From assembly GCA_019637755.1 (NCBI GenBank), contig JAHBVC010000002.1:591027-655026 (forward strand): DNA of 64,000 bases, written 5' to 3'. Numbering within the stretch: position 1 is the stretch's first letter; every line of letters begins with the position of its first letter. Of this stretch, positions 1-9,705 are shown piece after piece. The notes beneath the pieces are model-generated. The model ran no database searches. It was given only the letters and a program-made list of their open reading frames with translations, and had not been told where the DNA came from. The translations under genes were made by a program, and so were the position numbers. Origin of the DNA: Anaerolineales bacterium (GTDB taxonomy: Bacteria > Chloroflexota > Anaerolineae > Anaerolineales > UBA11579).

Positions 1-613
1 CATCGGTGTGGCCGGTATCGCCGCCGTATTGCTCCAGTGGCGTGTAGAGCGCCGTGCCGCGGCCCTGCACGATCGTGACCGTATCTTCCTGGGCGGCGAG
101 GATCTTGACCAGGCCGAAATCGACCAGCTTGACGACACCATTCGGGGTCAGTTTAAGATTGCTCGGCTTGACGTCACGGTGCAGGATCGGCGGATCCTGG
201 CTGTGCAGGTAATTTAGCGCCGCGGCGATCTGCCCGGCCCAGGCCAGCACTTCCGTCTCATGCAAAAACTCATCCGTCTGGCGGGCTTCCATCATCAAGG
301 TGCGCAAATCCCCGCCGGGGACGTAATCCATCACCAGGTAATCACTTTCACCTTCGGAAAAGAAATCTGACACTTTGGGCAAGTTGGGGTGATCGAGGCG
401 CGCCAACACCGTCGCCTCGCGCAGGAATTGGGCGCGGGTTTGGTTGAGCGTTTCTTCGGAAAGCGAGGGATCGAGGCGAACTTCTTTTACGGCGCACTGG
501 CGCCCCTCAAGGCGCAAGTCTTCAGCCAGGTAGATACTGCCCATGCCGCCCCGGCTGATGAACTCTTTGATCTGGTAGCGCTCGCGTAAGATCTCGCCGG
601 CGTCCAAAGGCAT
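1..613 (-). CDS. Serine/threonine protein kinase, N-terminal part (cut by window edge)
   Basis: Reading in from an ATG at 613, 204 codons are visible and the frame stays open to the window edge, so the C-terminus is missing. It is a Hanks-type kinase domain: glycine-rich loop SRGGMGS near residues 20-26, AVK lysine at residue 43, catalytic HRDVKPSN at 145-152 and DFG at 165-167, followed by the start of the activation segment. It would phosphorylate proteins on Ser/Thr using ATP, as PknB-type kinases do. Whether it has a transmembrane segment and sensor domain lies outside the window. The divergent neighbour carries a phosphothreonine-binding FHA domain, which makes that protein a plausible substrate or partner (inference). 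Confidence 0.92.
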   Translation of the reverse strand, partial: MPLDAGEILRERYQIKEFISRGGMGSIYLAEDLRLEGRQCAVKEVRLDPSLSEETLNQTRAQFLREATVLARLDHPNLPKVSDFFSEGESDYLVMDYVPGGDLRTLMMEARQTDEFLHETEVLAWAGQIAAALNYLHSQDPPILHRDVKPSNLKLTPNGVVKLVDFGLVKILAAQEDTVTIVQGRGTALYTPLEQYGGDTGHTD

Positions 614-695
614 CGTTTTGATTCTTCTCCGAACTCCGCTGCGCACCCCGGGGGCGTAACCCGTTGGCGAAGCCGGGTGAGCAGCCTGAATTTGG

Positions 696-701
696 TATTA
701 T
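696..701 (+). promoter_or_regulatory. -10 element (TATTAT) of the FHA regulator
   Basis: TATTAT lies 9 bases before a GTG (711) and 15 before the ATG (717) of the FHA gene. A GGAG at 708-711 sits five bases before the ATG, which favours the ATG. It is the only obvious promoter element in the divergent region between the kinase and the FHA gene. Confidence 0.45.
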
Positions 702-716
702 ACCTGCGGAGTGCAC

Positions 717-1412
717 ATGCCCCCGAGTGCCGAAAGTTACCCCGTGCTGATCGCGCAAAACGGCCCATTAAATGGGGAGCGTTGGACGGTGCGCAACCAA
801 CTGGTGATCGGCCGCGGGGAGGATTGCGACATCATCATCCCGGATCGCAAGATTTCGCGCCAGCACGCCCGCCTGCTGGCCGGCGCCGATGGCATCACCC
901 TCGAAGACCTGGACAGCAAAAATGGCACGCACCACAACGGCAAGCCGCTTAAGGGCTCAGTGGCACTCAACGATGGCGACCTGATCCAGATTGCCCTGGC
1001 CCAAAAGTTCACCTTCCTCAGCTCAGATGCCACCGTACCGCTGGATTTTGACATTCCCGCGGCGGTACCCGAAGGGCGCCGGCGCCTGCACATGGACAAA
1101 CGTTCACGGCGGGTGTGGGCCAATCAAATCGAGGTGGACCCGCCGCTTTCGGTGGCGCAATTCAGCATGCTGGAGATGCTCTACCTGCGCGATGGCCTGG
1201 TGGTGACGCGCGATGAGCTGGTGCGCCATGTATGGCAGGCTGATGAGGCGTTGAACATCTCTGACCAGGCGCTGGATGCGCTGATCCGCCGCCTGCGCGA
1301 GCGCCTGGCCAAGGCCGATCCGAGCCACGAGTATGTGGTGACGGTGCGCGGCCACGGGCTGCGCCTGGAAAACCCCCTGGAACCCGAAGACGAACAAAAA
1401 GACCCGCACTAG
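717..1412 (+). CDS. FHA domain - winged-helix transcriptional regulator
   Basis: 231 residues. The N-terminal half is an FHA domain with the usual phosphothreonine-reading residues: GR at 32-33, S47, H50 and the N-G-T turn at 69-71. The C-terminal half (about 125-225) matches the OmpR/PhoB-type winged-helix effector domain, with VTRDELVRHVW and DQALDALIRRLRERL. It has no receiver domain, so DNA binding is presumably gated by binding a phosphoprotein instead of Asp phosphorylation. Mycobacterial EmbR also joins FHA and winged helix, in the reverse order and with an extra domain. It is divergent from a Ser/Thr kinase gene, the likely upstream signal. A GTG at 711 is an alternative start. Confidence 0.88.
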   Translation: MPPSAESYPVLIAQNGPLNGERWTVRNQLVIGRGEDCDIIIPDRKISRQHARLLAGADGITLEDLDSKNGTHHNGKPLKGSVALNDGDLIQIALAQKFTFLSSDATVPLDFDIPAAVPEGRRRLHMDKRSRRVWANQIEVDPPLSVAQFSMLEMLYLRDGLVVTRDELVRHVWQADEALNISDQALDALIRRLRERLAKADPSHEYVVTVRGHGLRLENPLEPEDEQKDPH

Positions 1413-1426
1413 TGCGGGTCTTTTTT
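1396..1426. terminator. Bidirectional rho-independent terminator
   Basis: A perfect 20-base palindrome (arms 1401-1410 and 1411-1420) is flanked by five A on the left and six T on the right, between two convergent genes. The stop codon of the FHA gene lies inside the palindrome. Confidence 0.85.
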
Positions 1427-1446
1427 GATTGCTTGTTTTTTTTTGG

Positions 1447-3366
1447 CTACTCAAGCCCCCATAGCTGCAGGATGCCGTCTGTCGAAGCAACCAGAATGCC
1501 GCGCCCATCCAGCACCACGCGCGTGTTGGATACCTGCCCCAACCCGGTAGGCAACGTAGTTAGCAGGCTGGTGCTCAGGTAATCCCAAAGATAGAGCTGA
1601 CCGTCGGACCCCACGACGACCACGAGCGGCTCACCAAGAAACGCGATAGCAGAAGCCCAGGATGGATTCTTGATATCGCGCAACTTTTGGCCATCGGTCA
1701 GCCGCCACACTCCCATGGCGCCATTCCCCTGATTGGACATCAGGATCTGATTGTCCGGCGAGAACGCCAGCGGGCCATACACGGGTGAAGGCGCCGATAA
1801 GCTGAGGGTTTTGCTTACCTCGCCCTCCAGGCTCCAAATGAAGAGCTCTTTGTTTGCATACGAGGCAAGCAGACGGCCATCCTCAGAGAAGGCCAGCAAT
1901 TGCACATCCTCTTGATGGGCACGCAAGGTGGCCACGAGCGCACCATCGATGAGGCTGTACAGCTCGACGACCGAGCCGTTGGCGAGCGCCGCCAAGCCGC
2001 CGTTGAGGCTGGCGGCGACAGGTGACTGGGAGCTGCACGCCGCCAGAGTTTGCACCGGCACGCTATTACTGCTTAACACACTCAGCTGGCCCTGCTGGCA
2101 TTTAAGGGTGACGTATTTATCTTCTGAGAAGTGCGTTTGCCCTTCAACAAAGCCGATCTCGCTCAACGAGGCAACTTCGTTCTGGAGGGGGAGCCAGCGG
2201 GTATCAATGGCGGGCATCCACACTTCCAGCGCATCCGCCTGCACTGGCAAGATCAAGCCGCGCTCGCCAAAGTAGCCTTGCGCTTCAAGCCACTCTTTTT
2301 GGCTGGATAGATTCAGCGAGATCGCTTCGGGGCGGGTGTTCTCAGGAAAAACGATGGCCTCGGCTTCTTGCGCCGGCAGCAGGCTGCCATCGCTGGCTTT
2401 GCGCACCTGCTCGCCCGAATTGATCGAGATGTAGGCGCCATCCTCCGAGAATTGGACATCATAGGTCCAGCCCAAGCCGGTGCCGTAACGTCCGGCGGAC
2501 TGGCCCGTCTTGGAGCTCCACAAGAATACGTAGTTTTCAGAGAAAGTGGCGAACAGCTCCCCATCTGGGCTGAACGGGTGGGTGGGCAGTAGCGTGCGAT
2601 CCAGGAACCTGGCAATCATGTGCTGCTCGGCAATATCCCAAACGCCCAGCACTTGTTGGTAGCCAGCATCCTGGACGATCAGGTATTGCGAGCCCGGAGC
2701 AATGACGATGCGTTCCGGCACGGGTGAATAGTCGCCCTGATCGAGGGTGGCGACCAATTCACCACTGCTGGTAGCGTAGACCCGAATAACATGAAAGCGC
2801 GGGTGCACATTGCCATGCGGATACCTGGCAACGGCCACCAGGCTTTCATCCGGAGAGAATACAAAACGATAATTATCGGTGGGTTCGCCGCTCTCCAGAG
2901 TGAAGGACGAGTTCGTAGCACCTAGCGCCCCCAGGCTAACCACGCCAGCGGCATCCACACCCACCATGTACTGGCTGCTGGGCGAATACTCAAAATAGGT
3001 GGGCTTGGGCATCTCGAACAGCAGCTCGCGCGTCTCGGTATCGAAGAAGAGCAGCTTGGTGAGCGTTTCGGCAAAGAACACCTGCCCATCGCCCACCGCC
3101 TTGAGTGCGATGATGGCTCCTTGCCCCCAGGTATCCAGCAAGGTTACTGCGGCGGCATTCTCCAGCGTGATCGCGGTGGTGGGCCAGGCATACGGCGCCA
3201 GCGTGGGGGTGGCGCTTGGCGCCTGAGTGGGCGTGGCGGCTGGGGGTTGGGTGGGCGCCGGTGTAGCGCTGGCGCCCACGGGTTCGCTGGCCGGCGCGGC
3301 GCCGGCGCACGCGGCCAGCACCAGCCCGCAGCACAGCGCAGCGATGGCCCAAGCTTGCTTCTGCAT
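1447..3366 (-). CDS. Beta-propeller (WD40-like) lipoprotein
   Basis: 639 residues from the ATG at 3366; an in-frame start 12 bases upstream is less likely because the lipoprotein signal begins at 3366. The signal peptide ends in a lipobox LAAC with Cys20, so the mature protein should be lipid-anchored outside the membrane. A Thr/Pro/Ala-rich linker (about 25-60) is followed by repeated blades with FSPD/FSED turns, e.g. FSPDESL, FSPDGEL, FSEDGRL and FSPDNQI, typical of WD40/YVTN-type propellers. No catalytic residues are recognisable; a binding or scaffold role is the safe reading. It is convergent with the FHA gene and shares the terminator at 1396-1426. Confidence 0.8.
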   Translation of the reverse strand: MQKQAWAIAALCCGLVLAACAGAAPASEPVGASATPAPTQPPAATPTQAPSATPTLAPYAWPTTAITLENAAAVTLLDTWGQGAIIALKAVGDGQVFFAETLTKLLFFDTETRELLFEMPKPTYFEYSPSSQYMVGVDAAGVVSLGALGATNSSFTLESGEPTDNYRFVFSPDESLVAVARYPHGNVHPRFHVIRVYATSSGELVATLDQGDYSPVPERIVIAPGSQYLIVQDAGYQQVLGVWDIAEQHMIARFLDRTLLPTHPFSPDGELFATFSENYVFLWSSKTGQSAGRYGTGLGWTYDVQFSEDGAYISINSGEQVRKASDGSLLPAQEAEAIVFPENTRPEAISLNLSSQKEWLEAQGYFGERGLILPVQADALEVWMPAIDTRWLPLQNEVASLSEIGFVEGQTHFSEDKYVTLKCQQGQLSVLSSNSVPVQTLAACSSQSPVAASLNGGLAALANGSVVELYSLIDGALVATLRAHQEDVQLLAFSEDGRLLASYANKELFIWSLEGEVSKTLSLSAPSPVYGPLAFSPDNQILMSNQGNGAMGVWRLTDGQKLRDIKNPSWASAIAFLGEPLVVVVGSDGQLYLWDYLSTSLLTTLPTGLGQVSNTRVVLDGRGILVASTDGILQLWGLE

Positions 3367-3462
3367 ATATCCTCCCAAAAAATCAGGCCCGGCGCGTCTA
3401 GCGACACGCGCGGGGTCTACTCAGACTACTCGATTTGGTAGCAAGCAGGCAAGGGCACCCTT

Positions 3463-4809
3463 TTAGGTGCCCATGCTCTTTTGCATCGAAACTTTAAGGG
3501 CGGCGCGGTAGGCCTGGCGCACCTTGTCGGCCAGCTGCTTATCCGGGCTATCTTGTAGCTGGGCCATCATGGCAGAGAGGCTCTCCAGAAATTCCGGGGT
3601 GATCGATTCTTTATTGTCTTCGGCCACCTTGGTGCGCGCGGCATCATCGCTGGCTTCGACCAATTCTTCGAGCAGGCCGGGGTTGTAGCCGGGATTGACC
3701 AATTGCTGGATGAGCATGGCCAGGCGTTGCAATTTTTGCAAGCGCGTGCCATCTTTTTTCTCAGCCGCCTCTTGCAAGCTCTGATTGATCACTTGCACAA
3801 ACAATTCATCCAGGATGGCCGGGTTTTGCTGCAAGACCTGGATCGGGTCTTCGGCCTGCAGCATCGCTTCGAGGTTTTTCTGTGCGGCACTGACGCGCTG
3901 CTGTAACTGCTCATCCAACTGCTGGGTCAGGGCAAGCAAGGTTTCGCGCAGACGCTGGAGTTTGGCCTGCGCTTCGCCACTGGCTTTTTCGATGCTCTCG
4001 CTGAGCTGCTGGAAGAATACATAATCCAGGCCGGGGCGCACCATGCTGACCATGGCGCTGAGGCGGATCTCGTTATCCAGTGCCGCCAGCAGCAGCTCCT
4101 GCAGCTTCTCTCGGGTGAGCTCCTGGCCGGCGCCTTCCAGCGTAGCGCGGGCCGCTTCGATCTCATCGGCCTGCTGCTTGATCTGCTGGCCGAGCTCGGT
4201 GTGCTCCAGCAACGCCTCTTGGATCTTGCCGAGGCGGATGGCGGCGTTCTCGTCGCCGGCGCCCAGCCCGGCCTGCAACATGCGGCTGAGCAAAGTGAAG
4301 AAGTCAGCATCCACGGTGTCGAGATTCTTCTGCACCAGATCGACAATGCCCTCTTCGGGCGCGGTGAGCAGGCTTTGCAACAGCTCGACACGCTTCTGCT
4401 GGGCGGCCAGCATTTCTTTGGTGATGCCCTCCCCTTCCAATACTTTTTCGATCAGGTTTTGATAGGTGAACATCTGCTGTGGCTTGAACAGGTAGGCCTT
4501 GCGGTCCTCCTGCTTCAGATTATTGACCACGCGATTCATAAAAGGTGCGATCTGCTTTTCCTGCTCCATCACGGGCGTAATGAGCTCTGCCGGAAAGTAG
4601 GTCAGCAGCAGCTCCTTGCTGGGGTCGTGATAGACAATGGGCACAGGGATCTGGCCTTGGAAGCCGCAAGTGGGGCACTGCACTACGTTGACAGAACCGT
4701 TGAGCAGCTTCTGCTTGGCCTGCGGGTCGGCCCCCACATCAAAGAGCTGTTCAACCTCAGCAGTGACGGGGGTGCGGCATTGGGGGCAGGCAACTTGTGT
4801 ACGTGGCAT
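3463..4809 (-). CDS. CpXC domain protein (zinc-ribbon plus helical region)
   Basis: 448 residues from ATG 4809; the longer frame to 4857 lacks the family start. The N-terminus has two CPxC knuckles, C8/C11 and C45/C48, the signature of the CpXC family, which is thought to bind a metal. The rest is Gln/Glu/Leu-rich and probably mostly helical, with coiled-coil character around residues 130-330. The family has no established biochemical role. The gene lies directly downstream of the histidine kinase on the same strand (24-base gap), so the two may be co-transcribed. Confidence 0.8.
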   Translation of the reverse strand: MPRTQVACPQCRTPVTAEVEQLFDVGADPQAKQKLLNGSVNVVQCPTCGFQGQIPVPIVYHDPSKELLLTYFPAELITPVMEQEKQIAPFMNRVVNNLKQEDRKAYLFKPQQMFTYQNLIEKVLEGEGITKEMLAAQQKRVELLQSLLTAPEEGIVDLVQKNLDTVDADFFTLLSRMLQAGLGAGDENAAIRLGKIQEALLEHTELGQQIKQQADEIEAARATLEGAGQELTREKLQELLLAALDNEIRLSAMVSMVRPGLDYVFFQQLSESIEKASGEAQAKLQRLRETLLALTQQLDEQLQQRVSAAQKNLEAMLQAEDPIQVLQQNPAILDELFVQVINQSLQEAAEKKDGTRLQKLQRLAMLIQQLVNPGYNPGLLEELVEASDDAARTKVAEDNKESITPEFLESLSAMMAQLQDSPDKQLADKVRQAYRAALKVSMQKSMGT

Positions 4810-4832
4810 GATCTCTCGATACAGAATGAATT

Positions 4833-6386
4833 TTAGTGGCGCGGCAGGGAGAAGCAAATGCAGGCGCCGTGGGTGTAGCTCGGGTCGACCCAGATGCTGC
4901 CGCCGTGGGCCTCCAAAATGGCGCGGGTCAAATATAAACCAAGACCAGCGCCCTTGGTGTTGCGCTGGGCCTCATCGGCGCGGTAGAAGCGATCGAAGAT
5001 GTGCGGGATGTCACCGGGAGCGATGCCGGGGCCTTCATCACTGACGCACACGACGACATGCTCCGGGCGCACCTGGCCCCACACGCGGATCTCGCCGCCC
5101 TGCGGCGAATACTTGACGGCGTTGGAGAGCAGGTTGAGCAGCACCTGGCTGATGCGCTGCTCGTCGGCCAGGATCACGGGATACTCGGGCGGGAAATCCA
5201 GCACGAAGGTATGCGAGGGCGATTGGGTGCGAAAGCGCTCCACGATGCGCTCGGCGAGCAGCGGCAGGGCCACATCGCTGGCGTTGATGGGCAGCACGCC
5301 GGCTTCCAAGCGCGAGGCATCCAGCAAATTTTCGATCAGGCCGCTCAGACGGTCAGCCTCTTCTTCGATAACTTCCAGGCTGTCTTGCACGATCTTGCCA
5401 TCCCAGCGTACATCCGGGCGGCGCAGCGTGCCCACATAGCCCTTGATCAGCGCCACCGGCGTCTTGAGCTCGTGGCTGATGACGGAGATGAAGGTGCTTT
5501 GCAGCTCCTCGGCCTGGCGGAAGTGGCTGACATCGCGCACGGAGGCGATGATGTTCAGCAACCGGCCCTCCTGGGTCAGCAGCGGCGCGTAGGTCACACC
5601 CACGGCCAGGGCGCTGCCGTCCGGCCGCTGCAGGTCACCTTCGACGTAGAGCGTGGCCGTGGGCGTAAGCGGCCAGCCGCCCGCTTCGGCCTGCTCGAGC
5701 GTGGGGCCGTGCTCCAGTTCGCCAAACTGGATGACCTCATTGTGCTTGCGGCCGAGCACATCGCCCGCCCCGCGGCCAGACAGGCGCGCAAAGGCGGGGT
5801 TGCAACGTTCGATGGTGTGATCCGGCCCAAGGATAAGAATGCCATCCGCCACTGCATCCAAAATGGCCTCGGTGCGGCGGCGCTCCCGATTGGTGTTGGC
5901 ATACTGCTGGGCGTTCTGCACGGCAATGGCCGCCTGGTCGGCAAAGCTTTGCAGCAGCACACGATCTTCTCGCGAGAACTGGCCGCGGTAATTACGGAAG
6001 ACAAAGATCACGCCCAGCACGCGGTTCTGCGAGATGAGCGGGAGGCCCACGCCGCTGAACAAACCCAAACTGACCTCGCGCGCCAGGCGTTGTAGCAAGC
6101 GATTGACTTCAGGGAGCTCAAAGCGGGCCGGATCTTCATGATCCGGCACCGCCGCAAGGATCGGGTTGAGGTACTGAATGAGCTCGTTGGGGATGCCGTA
6201 CGAGGCGGCGGTAGCCCAGCCACCGGGTTCGGTGCGCAGGGCTACCAGGCCGGCCTGGCCAGCCAGCAGGTCAGCGGCGTGGCGCAAAATGCGCGCCAGC
6301 ACCGCATCCAGGTCTAGCTCTTGGGTAATGACCCGCGCGATCTCCAGAAGGTAATCGCGCTGGCGTACACGGAAATCAGGCAACAT
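4833..6386 (-). CDS. Sensor histidine kinase (GAF-PAS-HisKA-HATPase)
   Basis: 517 residues with no membrane segment, so a cytoplasmic sensor. In order: a GAF domain (about 20-165), a PAS domain (about 175-290, TEAILDAVADGILIL), HisKA with the phospho-acceptor His305 in ISHELKTP, and an HATPase domain with the N box (LLNLLSNAVKYSP), G1 box DEGPGIA and G2 box GAGLGLYLTR. It would autophosphorylate and pass the phosphate to a response regulator, which is not adjacent. The only response regulator in the window is about 44 kb away. A TATCAT -10-like element lies 17 bases before the start, so the leader would be very short. Confidence 0.92.
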   Translation of the reverse strand: MLPDFRVRQRDYLLEIARVITQELDLDAVLARILRHAADLLAGQAGLVALRTEPGGWATAASYGIPNELIQYLNPILAAVPDHEDPARFELPEVNRLLQRLAREVSLGLFSGVGLPLISQNRVLGVIFVFRNYRGQFSREDRVLLQSFADQAAIAVQNAQQYANTNRERRRTEAILDAVADGILILGPDHTIERCNPAFARLSGRGAGDVLGRKHNEVIQFGELEHGPTLEQAEAGGWPLTPTATLYVEGDLQRPDGSALAVGVTYAPLLTQEGRLLNIIASVRDVSHFRQAEELQSTFISVISHELKTPVALIKGYVGTLRRPDVRWDGKIVQDSLEVIEEEADRLSGLIENLLDASRLEAGVLPINASDVALPLLAERIVERFRTQSPSHTFVLDFPPEYPVILADEQRISQVLLNLLSNAVKYSPQGGEIRVWGQVRPEHVVVCVSDEGPGIAPGDIPHIFDRFYRADEAQRNTKGAGLGLYLTRAILEAHGGSIWVDPSYTHGACICFSLPRH

Positions 6387-6419
6387 AGGCGGGTAGTTGC
6401 CCTATGATACGGCCTTTGC

Positions 6420-7760
6420 TCAGGCTTTGGGCAGGCTGGCGGCCAGGATCTCCAGCGTCTTGTCAATGATCTCGGCTGGGGTGTCCAGCGTGCCACGGAA
6501 GCGCACGGAGCGGTTGCCGCAGCTGAGCGCGTAGACACCGTTGTCCTTCATGCGTGCCAGCAGGGCATCGCGCTCGGCGCTGTTGGGGACATCAAAGGCC
6601 ACCATCATGCCGCGGCCGCGCACGTTGTCCAGGAAGCCCTTGGAGCCAGCCGCCACGGTTTGCAAGCCAGCGATGAGCTTCTCACCCATCTTGGCCGTGT
6701 GCTCCACCAGCTTCTCTTCGGCCATGATCTCGATAAAACGCTGCGAACGCACCATATCGGTAAGGTCGCCACCCCAGGTGGAGTTGATGCGGCTCTCTTC
6801 TTCGAAGACGTTGTTGGGCACATCATCAATGCGCGGGCCTGCGATGAAACCGCACACCTGGGCCTTCTTGCCGAAGACGATGATGTCGGGCTCAATGCCC
6901 ATGTGCTCCACCGCCCACATCTTGCCGGTGATGCCCATACCGCTCTGCACCTCATCCATGATCAGCAGGAACTCGTGCTCATCGGCCAGGCGGCGCAATT
7001 CTTTGAAGAATTCAGGGCGGAAGTGATTGTCGCCACCTTCACCCTGGATGGGTTCGATGATCAGGCCGGCAATATCGCCGGGGTGCTGCTGCAGGGCGTA
7101 TTCGATCTGCGTGATGGCAATCTCTTCGGCGCGCTTGACGTCCGCCAGCACCTCATCGGTGATGGGGAAGCGCAGCTTGGGGTTCATGATGCGCGGCCAA
7201 TCGAACTTGGGGAAGTACATGTACTTGCGCTCATCGTTCGTATTGGTCATCGACATGGTGTAGCCCGAGCGGCCGTGGAAGGCTTCGCGGAAGTGGATGA
7301 TCTTGGAGCCCATGCCATCGATCTTGTGCATGCGACCCGTAGGCGGCTTGCTGAAGGTGGCGATGTTGCGGCGCACCTTCCAGTCAAAGGCTACTTTGAG
7401 GGCATTCTCCACCGCCAAGGCGCCGCCGGCGATGAGGAATAGGTGCTGCATGCTGGCAGGCATGATGTGCTTGGAGAAGGTCTCCACGAACTCGGCCATG
7501 TAGGTTGTGAAAAAGTCCGAGGAGGAGGGTTTGGTGATCGCCACGCTCATCATCTTCTCGATGAAGTCTGAGTCGTGCATCTTGGGGTGGTTGTGGCCGA
7601 TCGGCGCGCTGGCAAAATAGGTGAAGAAGTCAATATATTCTTTGCCCGTCAGTGCATCACGCAAATAAGGGCCGTGCGAACCCTCCACATCCAGGACAAT
7701 CGGTTCGCTGCCGGCAGGCAGGTGTTTAGCAATCGTTGCGTGTACGTCTGAAGGTTTCAT
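6420..7760 (-). CDS. lat: L-lysine 6-transaminase (class III aminotransferase)
   Basis: 446 residues from ATG 7760, chosen for the strong AAGGAAG Shine-Dalgarno site just upstream. It is a fold-type I PLP enzyme: MDEVQSGMG supplies the PLP-binding Asp, and FGKKAQVCG around Lys298/299 holds the Schiff-base lysine. FGKKxQVCG and the N-terminal GPYLRDALTGKEYIDFF are characteristic of lysine epsilon-transaminase rather than of ornithine or GABA transaminases. The reaction moves the epsilon amino group of lysine to 2-oxoglutarate, giving aminoadipate semialdehyde and so piperideine carboxylate. No aminoadipate semialdehyde dehydrogenase lies next to it, so the pathway is not complete locally. Confidence 0.85.
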   Translation of the reverse strand: MKPSDVHATIAKHLPAGSEPIVLDVEGSHGPYLRDALTGKEYIDFFTYFASAPIGHNHPKMHDSDFIEKMMSVAITKPSSSDFFTTYMAEFVETFSKHIMPASMQHLFLIAGGALAVENALKVAFDWKVRRNIATFSKPPTGRMHKIDGMGSKIIHFREAFHGRSGYTMSMTNTNDERKYMYFPKFDWPRIMNPKLRFPITDEVLADVKRAEEIAITQIEYALQQHPGDIAGLIIEPIQGEGGDNHFRPEFFKELRRLADEHEFLLIMDEVQSGMGITGKMWAVEHMGIEPDIIVFGKKAQVCGFIAGPRIDDVPNNVFEEESRINSTWGGDLTDMVRSQRFIEIMAEEKLVEHTAKMGEKLIAGLQTVAAGSKGFLDNVRGRGMMVAFDVPNSAERDALLARMKDNGVYALSCGNRSVRFRGTLDTPAEIIDKTLEILAASLPKA

Positions 7761-7834
7761 TGGCTTCCTTTTTAATGATGTGGGGAGTTTCACGCCAATT
7801 ATACCCAGCCTGGTCGCCCCCTCTCAGCCGCAGG

Positions 7835-9643
7835 CTAGCCGAGCGGCCACAGCCGCGGCAGCCACAGGGTGATCAAGAGCATGAGCAGTAAGGTGAGCGG
7901 CAGACCGACGCGAAAGAAATCCTTGAAGCGATAGCCGCTGGGGCCGAGCACCAGGATGTTCACGGGGTGGCCCAGGGGCGTAACGAAGGCAATTGAAGTA
8001 GCCATGGCCACACCGAGAGCCAGGCTGTGCGGATCCATCCCGGCGGCCTGGGCGGCAGTCAGGGCGATCGGCGTGACCACGGCCGAGACGGCGGCGCCCT
8101 TCATGGCTTGCGAGAGCACCACGGTCAGCACCATCATCGCCAGCAGGATGCCGAGGTGGCCGTAGGGCTGGGCCGTCTGCAAGATCTGGCTGGCGATCAA
8201 GTCGCTGGCCCCGGTCTTGTTAAGCGCCATGCCCAGTGGCAGCATGCCGGCGATCAAGAAGATCACCTTCCAATCGATGGCCCGGTACACCTGCTCCATC
8301 GTGACCACGTTGCTGAGCACCAGCGCCAGGGCGCCAGCCAGCATCACCGCCCCAGTGGGCAGGATGCCTAGCATGGTGATCAGCACCGTGACCAGGAAGA
8401 TGCCCACCGCGCGGCGGCTGCGCCCGTTGACATGGCGCACTGGCTCTTCTTCACTGCTCAACACGATCAGATCGGGATTGCTGCGCAGCATGGGCAAGCG
8501 GTCACGCGGGCCTTGCACCAACAGCGCATCGCCAAACTCCAGGCGGTGATCGGCCAGGCCAGTGCGCACCACGCTCTGGCCGTTCCACACGGCCAGAATG
8601 GTCATGCCCAGGTTCTCGCGGAAATGAGCTTCTTTCAACGTGTGGCCGATGTGCTGAGAGCGCGGCGAGAGCACCAGCTCCAACACGACGGTGGAGGCCG
8701 ATTCGAGATCGCGCTCATCGTATTCCTTCATCGGCAGGATCTCAAGATAAGGCTCGACGTCGATCTTGCGGAACTCTTCAAGGCGGCCAGACAGCAACAT
8801 TACATCGCCCTGCTCCAGCAGGAACTCCGGGCTGGGGTCAAGGTAACGTTCATCGCCACGTTCCACCGCTACCACGTTGAGGTTGTACACCTCGCGCAGG
8901 GTGCTGCGCGCCAAGGCTTTGCCGCTCAGGATGGAGCCAGCCGGGATGCGCGCTCGGAACAAGCGCTCATCCAGATGATAGGTATCGAGCAGATCATCTG
9001 CCTGGCGCAGCACAGTAGCGCGCTCTTCCGAGGGTTGTTTGGGCAGCAGGTGGCGCCCCAGCAGCACCATATAGGCAATGCCGGCAATCGTCAGCGGCAG
9101 CCCCATGCGCACGAAATCGAGCACGCCGAAGGGCGTGTAGCCAGCGTCTTGCAAGACGCTGTTGACCACGATGTTGGTAGTGGTGAACAGCGTAGCCATG
9201 CCGCCCAGCAGTGTGCCAAAGGCCAGCGGCATGAGCAAACGGCTGAGGCTGATATTGGTCTTTTTAGCCAGCGAGAACATGGCGGGCATCAGGATCGACG
9301 CCACGGCGATATTGTTCATGAACAGCGACATGAAGGCGGCCAGCCCCATTAACTTCAGCGTGATCCACAGCTCGCCGCCGCCCGAGCGCGCCAGGAAGAC
9401 CCCCATGCGCTCGGCCACCCCGGTGACTTCCAAGCCGTGGGCCAGCACAAAAATCGCCATGATAGTGATCACGGCGGGGTCGCTGAGGCCGGAGAAGACC
9501 TCTTCAGAGGATAGGATGCTGCTCAGGCCGAGGGCCACCAACACCAGCAGGGCCACCAGATCTACTGAGACGCGTTCACTGAGAAAAAGAACCAGCGCGA
9601 CGGCTAAAATGGCCAGGGTCAGGATGGTTTCGCTACTCAACAA
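7835..9643 (-). CDS. SLC13/DASS-type transporter with two RCK-C (TrkA-C) domains
   Basis: 602 residues. Hydrophobic halves (about 1-190 and 410-602) carry the ArsB/NhaD/DASS-like transporter, with the conserved FMNNIAVASILMP in the first half and TPLGHPVNILV in the second. Between them lie two cytosolic TrkA-C domains (about 210-285 and 310-385), typical of bacterial SLC13 relatives with an unassigned anion or dicarboxylate substrate. The start codon is TTG at 9643 (or the next codon, also TTG) behind an AGAGGAA site; no ATG is near. A TATAAT box lies at 9660-9665. It is divergent from tgt. Confidence 0.85.
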   Translation of the reverse strand: MLSSETILTLAILAVALVLFLSERVSVDLVALLVLVALGLSSILSSEEVFSGLSDPAVITIMAIFVLAHGLEVTGVAERMGVFLARSGGGELWITLKLMGLAAFMSLFMNNIAVASILMPAMFSLAKKTNISLSRLLMPLAFGTLLGGMATLFTTTNIVVNSVLQDAGYTPFGVLDFVRMGLPLTIAGIAYMVLLGRHLLPKQPSEERATVLRQADDLLDTYHLDERLFRARIPAGSILSGKALARSTLREVYNLNVVAVERGDERYLDPSPEFLLEQGDVMLLSGRLEEFRKIDVEPYLEILPMKEYDERDLESASTVVLELVLSPRSQHIGHTLKEAHFRENLGMTILAVWNGQSVVRTGLADHRLEFGDALLVQGPRDRLPMLRSNPDLIVLSSEEEPVRHVNGRSRRAVGIFLVTVLITMLGILPTGAVMLAGALALVLSNVVTMEQVYRAIDWKVIFLIAGMLPLGMALNKTGASDLIASQILQTAQPYGHLGILLAMMVLTVVLSQAMKGAAVSAVVTPIALTAAQAAGMDPHSLALGVAMATSIAFVTPLGHPVNILVLGPSGYRFKDFFRVGLPLTLLLMLLITLWLPRLWPLG

Positions 9644-9659
9644 GTTCCTCTGTGTACGG

Positions 9660-9665
9660 ATTATA
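9660..9665 (-). promoter_or_regulatory. -10 element (TATAAT) of the SLC13-type transporter
   Basis: TATAAT on the minus strand, 16 bases before the TTG start at 9643, leaving room for the AGAGGAA ribosome binding site. Confidence 0.55.
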
Positions 9666-9705
9666 GTGCTCGTCTAGGACGATTGGGCAAATACGCCTGA
9701 TTAGG

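Noticed and set aside
5001-6095. 364-codon open frame on the plus strand
   Set aside because: Lies antisense to the histidine kinase gene, whose motifs are complete; composition is that of a shadow frame in GC-rich DNA.
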